Shown: piece by piece, positions 43,194 through 44,908 of the stretch
Layout: each line of letters starts with the position of its first letter
Position numbering within the stretch: the first letter of the stretch is position 1
Source: an uncultured Eubacteriales bacterium
Lineage (GTDB): Bacteria > Bacillota > Clostridia > Lachnospirales > Cellulosilyticaceae
NCBI GenBank assembly: GCA_900551325.1
Contig: URVM01000026.1
Span: 1-44,908, forward strand
Direction: 5' to 3'
Length of the DNA stretch: 44,908 nucleotides
Position numbers and translations under genes: made by a program
The notes under the pieces: generated by a model
What the model saw: only the letters and a program-made list of their open reading frames with translations
Told to the model about the DNA's origin: nothing
The model's database searches: none

Positions 43194-43682
43194 ATGGTAA
43201 AACTAATAAGTCTTACATGGGTCACGTTATGCATATTAGGTTTTAGTACAAGTACATCTGGGTATATAAAAGAAGAGAAGTTAATAAATAACAAGGTTCA
43301 AGTAGAAGAGCAATTAAAAGTAGAATTAGAAGATGTTCTAAAGTGTATAGAAGAAACTTTAAACTACTCTTCACAAATTAAAATTTTAGATTTAGAATAC
43401 AAGGAGAATATTTTATATATAGACTTATCCCACCACATCCTTCAGTATGGAGGTGGAACCAGTGCGGAATACTATATAGGTAAGACTTTAATGACTTGGG
43501 GATTTGAAGCAACAGATGCCAAGATGATTAATTTATTAATTGAAGGACAAGCCTATACTTTTCCAGAAGGAAGTGAGTATAATTTTTACCGAAGAGAAGA
43601 CTATTTACAAAATATGAAAAGCACAGTAGAAGAGGGACAGATCAATGAAGAAGATAATATTTGCAACTCAAAACCAAGGTAA
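43194..43682 (+). CDS. GerMN-domain protein (GerM-like)
   Basis: A 162-residue protein with a hydrophobic N terminus (LISLTWVTLCILGFSTSTSG) that is likely a signal or anchor. One GerMN domain follows: LEYKENILYIDLSHHILQYGGGTSAEYYIGKTLM and then INLLIEGQAYTFPEG. GerM of Bacillus has two such domains and acts in sporulation and germination; this one has a single copy. Gene order GerMN-rdgB-yfcE matches Bacillus gerM-rph-ysnA-ysnB without rph, which supports the call. It overlaps rdgB by 38 bases. The ribosome site is GGGGTGG. Confidence 0.82.
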   Translation: MVKLISLTWVTLCILGFSTSTSGYIKEEKLINNKVQVEEQLKVELEDVLKCIEETLNYSSQIKILDLEYKENILYIDLSHHILQYGGGTSAEYYIGKTLMTWGFEATDAKMINLLIEGQAYTFPEGSEYNFYRREDYLQNMKSTVEEGQINEEDNICNSKPR

Positions 43683-44244
43683 AGTAAAAGAAATAAAAAA
43701 AATATTAGAAGGCCTACCAGTAGAAGTTTTAACTATGGGTGAAGCTGGAATAGATCTTGATATTGAAGAAACTGGTACTACTTTTGAAGAAAATGCTATT
43801 ATTAAAGCAGAGGCCTTAAAAGAGTATTCAGATGCTATTATTTTAGCAGATGATTCAGGACTTGAAATTGATTATTTAAATAAAGAACCTGGTGTATATT
43901 CAGCAAGGTATTTAGGGAAAGATACATCTTATGAAGTGAAAAATCAAGTGATTTTAGATAGGCTTAAAGATGTGCCTAAAGAAGAGCGTACTGCAAGATT
44001 TGTTTGTGTTATTGCTGCAGCAGGTAAAGATATACCTACTATGACAACTGAGGCTACTATAGAAGGACATATAGGTTATGAAGCAAAAGGTACAAATGGA
44101 TTTGGATATGATCCAATTCTTTTTATCAATGATTTTGAAAGAAGTACAGCAGAACTTTCACCAGAGGAGAAAAATCAAATAAGTCATCGTGCAAAAGCTT
44201 TAAACGAAATGAAAATTAAGCTTATGCCTTATTTGAGTGAATAA
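43645..44244 (+). CDS. rdgB: XTP/dITP diphosphatase (RdgB/HAM1 family)
   Basis: A 199-residue pyrophosphatase that removes non-standard purine nucleotides (dITP, XTP) from the pool. The start KKIIFATQNQGKVKEIKKIL is the family signature; ILADDSGLEIDYLNKEPGVYSARY carries the metal and base pocket, and GTNGFGYDPILF the C-terminal motif. SHRAKALNEM ends the domain. The length is normal (about 195-200). The start lies inside the preceding GerMN gene with GAGGGA upstream. It is followed 1 base later by the phosphodiesterase gene. Confidence 0.97.
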   Translation: MKKIIFATQNQGKVKEIKKILEGLPVEVLTMGEAGIDLDIEETGTTFEENAIIKAEALKEYSDAIILADDSGLEIDYLNKEPGVYSARYLGKDTSYEVKNQVILDRLKDVPKEERTARFVCVIAAAGKDIPTMTTEATIEGHIGYEAKGTNGFGYDPILFINDFERSTAELSPEEKNQISHRAKALNEMKIKLMPYLSE

Positions 44245-44245
44245 A

Positions 44246-44764
44246 ATGAAAGTATTAGTTATAAGTGATACACATGGGCATATTGCCCATGTGAGTAATT
44301 TAATTGAGTTATATAGAAAAGATGGACTTACACATCTTATTCATTGTGGAGATTGTATTGATGATGCCAAGAGGCTAGAAGCATTATACCCACATCTTAC
44401 GGTTTATAAAGTTCCAGGAAACTGTGACTTTTCATCTAGTGGAATAGAAAATACTATTCTTGTACACATAGAGGGTATACCTATTATGATTACACATGGT
44501 CATAAGCAGCATGCAAAATATAGTTATGAAGAACTATGGATTGATGCCTGGGCTCATGAAGCAAGAATTGCTATATTTGGACACACTCATATTGCACATA
44601 AAGAAACAAAGGATGGGATTACTCTTTTAAATCCAGGGAGTATGACACTGCCTAAAGATGGTACTATGCCATCCTTTGCCATAATTGAGATCCAAAATGG
44701 ACATATTATGGACATTGCACTGTTACAAATGCTTGATAAATCTAAGGTTTACAGAAGAAGATAA
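44246..44764 (+). CDS. Metallophosphoesterase, YfcE/MJ0936 family
   Basis: A 172-residue calcineurin-like phosphodiesterase. VLVISDTHGH, IHCGDCID, VPGNCDF, ITHGHKQ and IFGHTHIAH are the five metal-binding motifs of the family. It corresponds to ysnB downstream of ysnA (rdgB) in Bacillus. A GTG at 44237 in the same frame would overlap rdgB; I choose the ATG at 44246 because the protein then begins at the first strand, though the ribosome site is weak and translation is probably coupled to rdgB. Confidence 0.95.
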   Translation: MKVLVISDTHGHIAHVSNLIELYRKDGLTHLIHCGDCIDDAKRLEALYPHLTVYKVPGNCDFSSSGIENTILVHIEGIPIMITHGHKQHAKYSYEELWIDAWAHEARIAIFGHTHIAHKETKDGITLLNPGSMTLPKDGTMPSFAIIEIQNGHIMDIALLQMLDKSKVYRRR

Positions 44765-44783
44765 GAAAAAATAAAAAAGGGTG

Positions 44784-44812
44784 TTGACGTGCAGTGATAA
44801 TTTATGTATAAT
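44784..44812 (+). promoter_or_regulatory. Promoter of the tRNA-Gly gene
   Basis: TTGACG, a 17-base spacer and a perfect TATAAT, a near-consensus stable-RNA promoter. A GTCGG/CCGAC hairpin in the pre-tRNA leader follows at about 44820-44835. Confidence 0.9.
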
Positions 44813-44855
44813 ACATTTTGTCGGTTGAGGCCGACGGTGTAAAAATTAATTTTAC

Positions 44856-44908
44856 GCGGGTGTAGTTCAATGGTAGAACTCCAGCCTTCCAAGCTGGCCA
44901 CGTGGGTT
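44856..44908 (+). tRNA. tRNA-Gly(TCC), truncated by the window edge
   Basis: GCGGGTG begins the acceptor arm, then the D arm GTTC/GAAC, the anticodon arm CCAGC/GCTGG with 7-base loop CTTCCAA (anticodon TCC). The sequence stops in the T arm after 53 of about 74 bases. Confidence 0.93.

Overview
The window looks like a chromosome segment of a low-GC, Gram-positive anaerobe of the Clostridia, most likely a Lachnospirales-type gut bacterium. The reasons are the AT-rich sequence, strong GGAGG-type ribosome sites on most genes, U-tract terminators, a GerMN-domain gene next to an RdgB gene, LuxS, PcrA and LigA of Firmicute type, and a cell-wall amidase with copper-amine-oxidase-like and AMIN domains. 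This is inferred from gene content only.

Positions 1-4020 hold a MATE exporter coupled to a GNAT protein, a DUF1904 gene, a first MNT/HEPN pair, and a basic protein I do not recognise. Positions 4174-10950 are a complete type II-A CRISPR-Cas system: a tracrRNA on the minus strand, cas9-cas1-cas2-csn2 with overlapping genes, and an array of 11 identical 36-base repeats plus one decayed terminal repeat, with 30-base spacers. The first repeat is preceded by the type II-A leader-anchoring motif ATTTGAG. A 16-base partial anti-repeat lies just upstream of it and could fold onto the first repeat.

Positions 10951-13733 contain almost no protein-coding sequence but much RNA-like structure. There are three structured elements (A, about 10984-11239; B, about 11305-11816; C, about 13182-13673), with a second MNT/HEPN pair between B and C. 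B and C share an architecture: a 5' hairpin with a C-rich loop, about 400 bases of further structure, and a 3' hairpin whose G-rich loop is perfectly complementary over 8 bases to the 5' loop. Wobble positions favour the plus strand for B and C. They are the best candidates in the window for something undescribed, or for members of a large ornate RNA class such as ROOL.

Positions 13734-24594 are accessory genes: a thioredoxin-like protein, a flavodoxin, a class III cyclase-like protein of the type seen in Pycsar defence, a cation/proton antiporter behind an apparent fluoride riboswitch with an overlapping terminator, an S41 peptidase homologue, a rhodanese, a phosphodiesterase/nucleotide pyrophosphatase, and a divergent pair resembling glycosidase families GH110 and GH109 (alpha-galactosidase and alpha-N-acetylgalactosaminidase), which suggests use of host or mucin glycans.

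Positions 24697-44908 are mostly core genes: argC-argJ-argB-argD behind one strong promoter, a membrane-anchored AraC-type sensor divergent from an orphan solute-binding protein, luxS, trpS, a PHP hydrolase, a TrpR-like regulator, pcrA, ligA, a cell-wall amidase, a GerMN protein, rdgB, a YfcE-type phosphodiesterase, and the first 53 bases of tRNA-Gly(TCC). Most convergent gene pairs are separated by perfect inverted repeats acting as two-way terminators.
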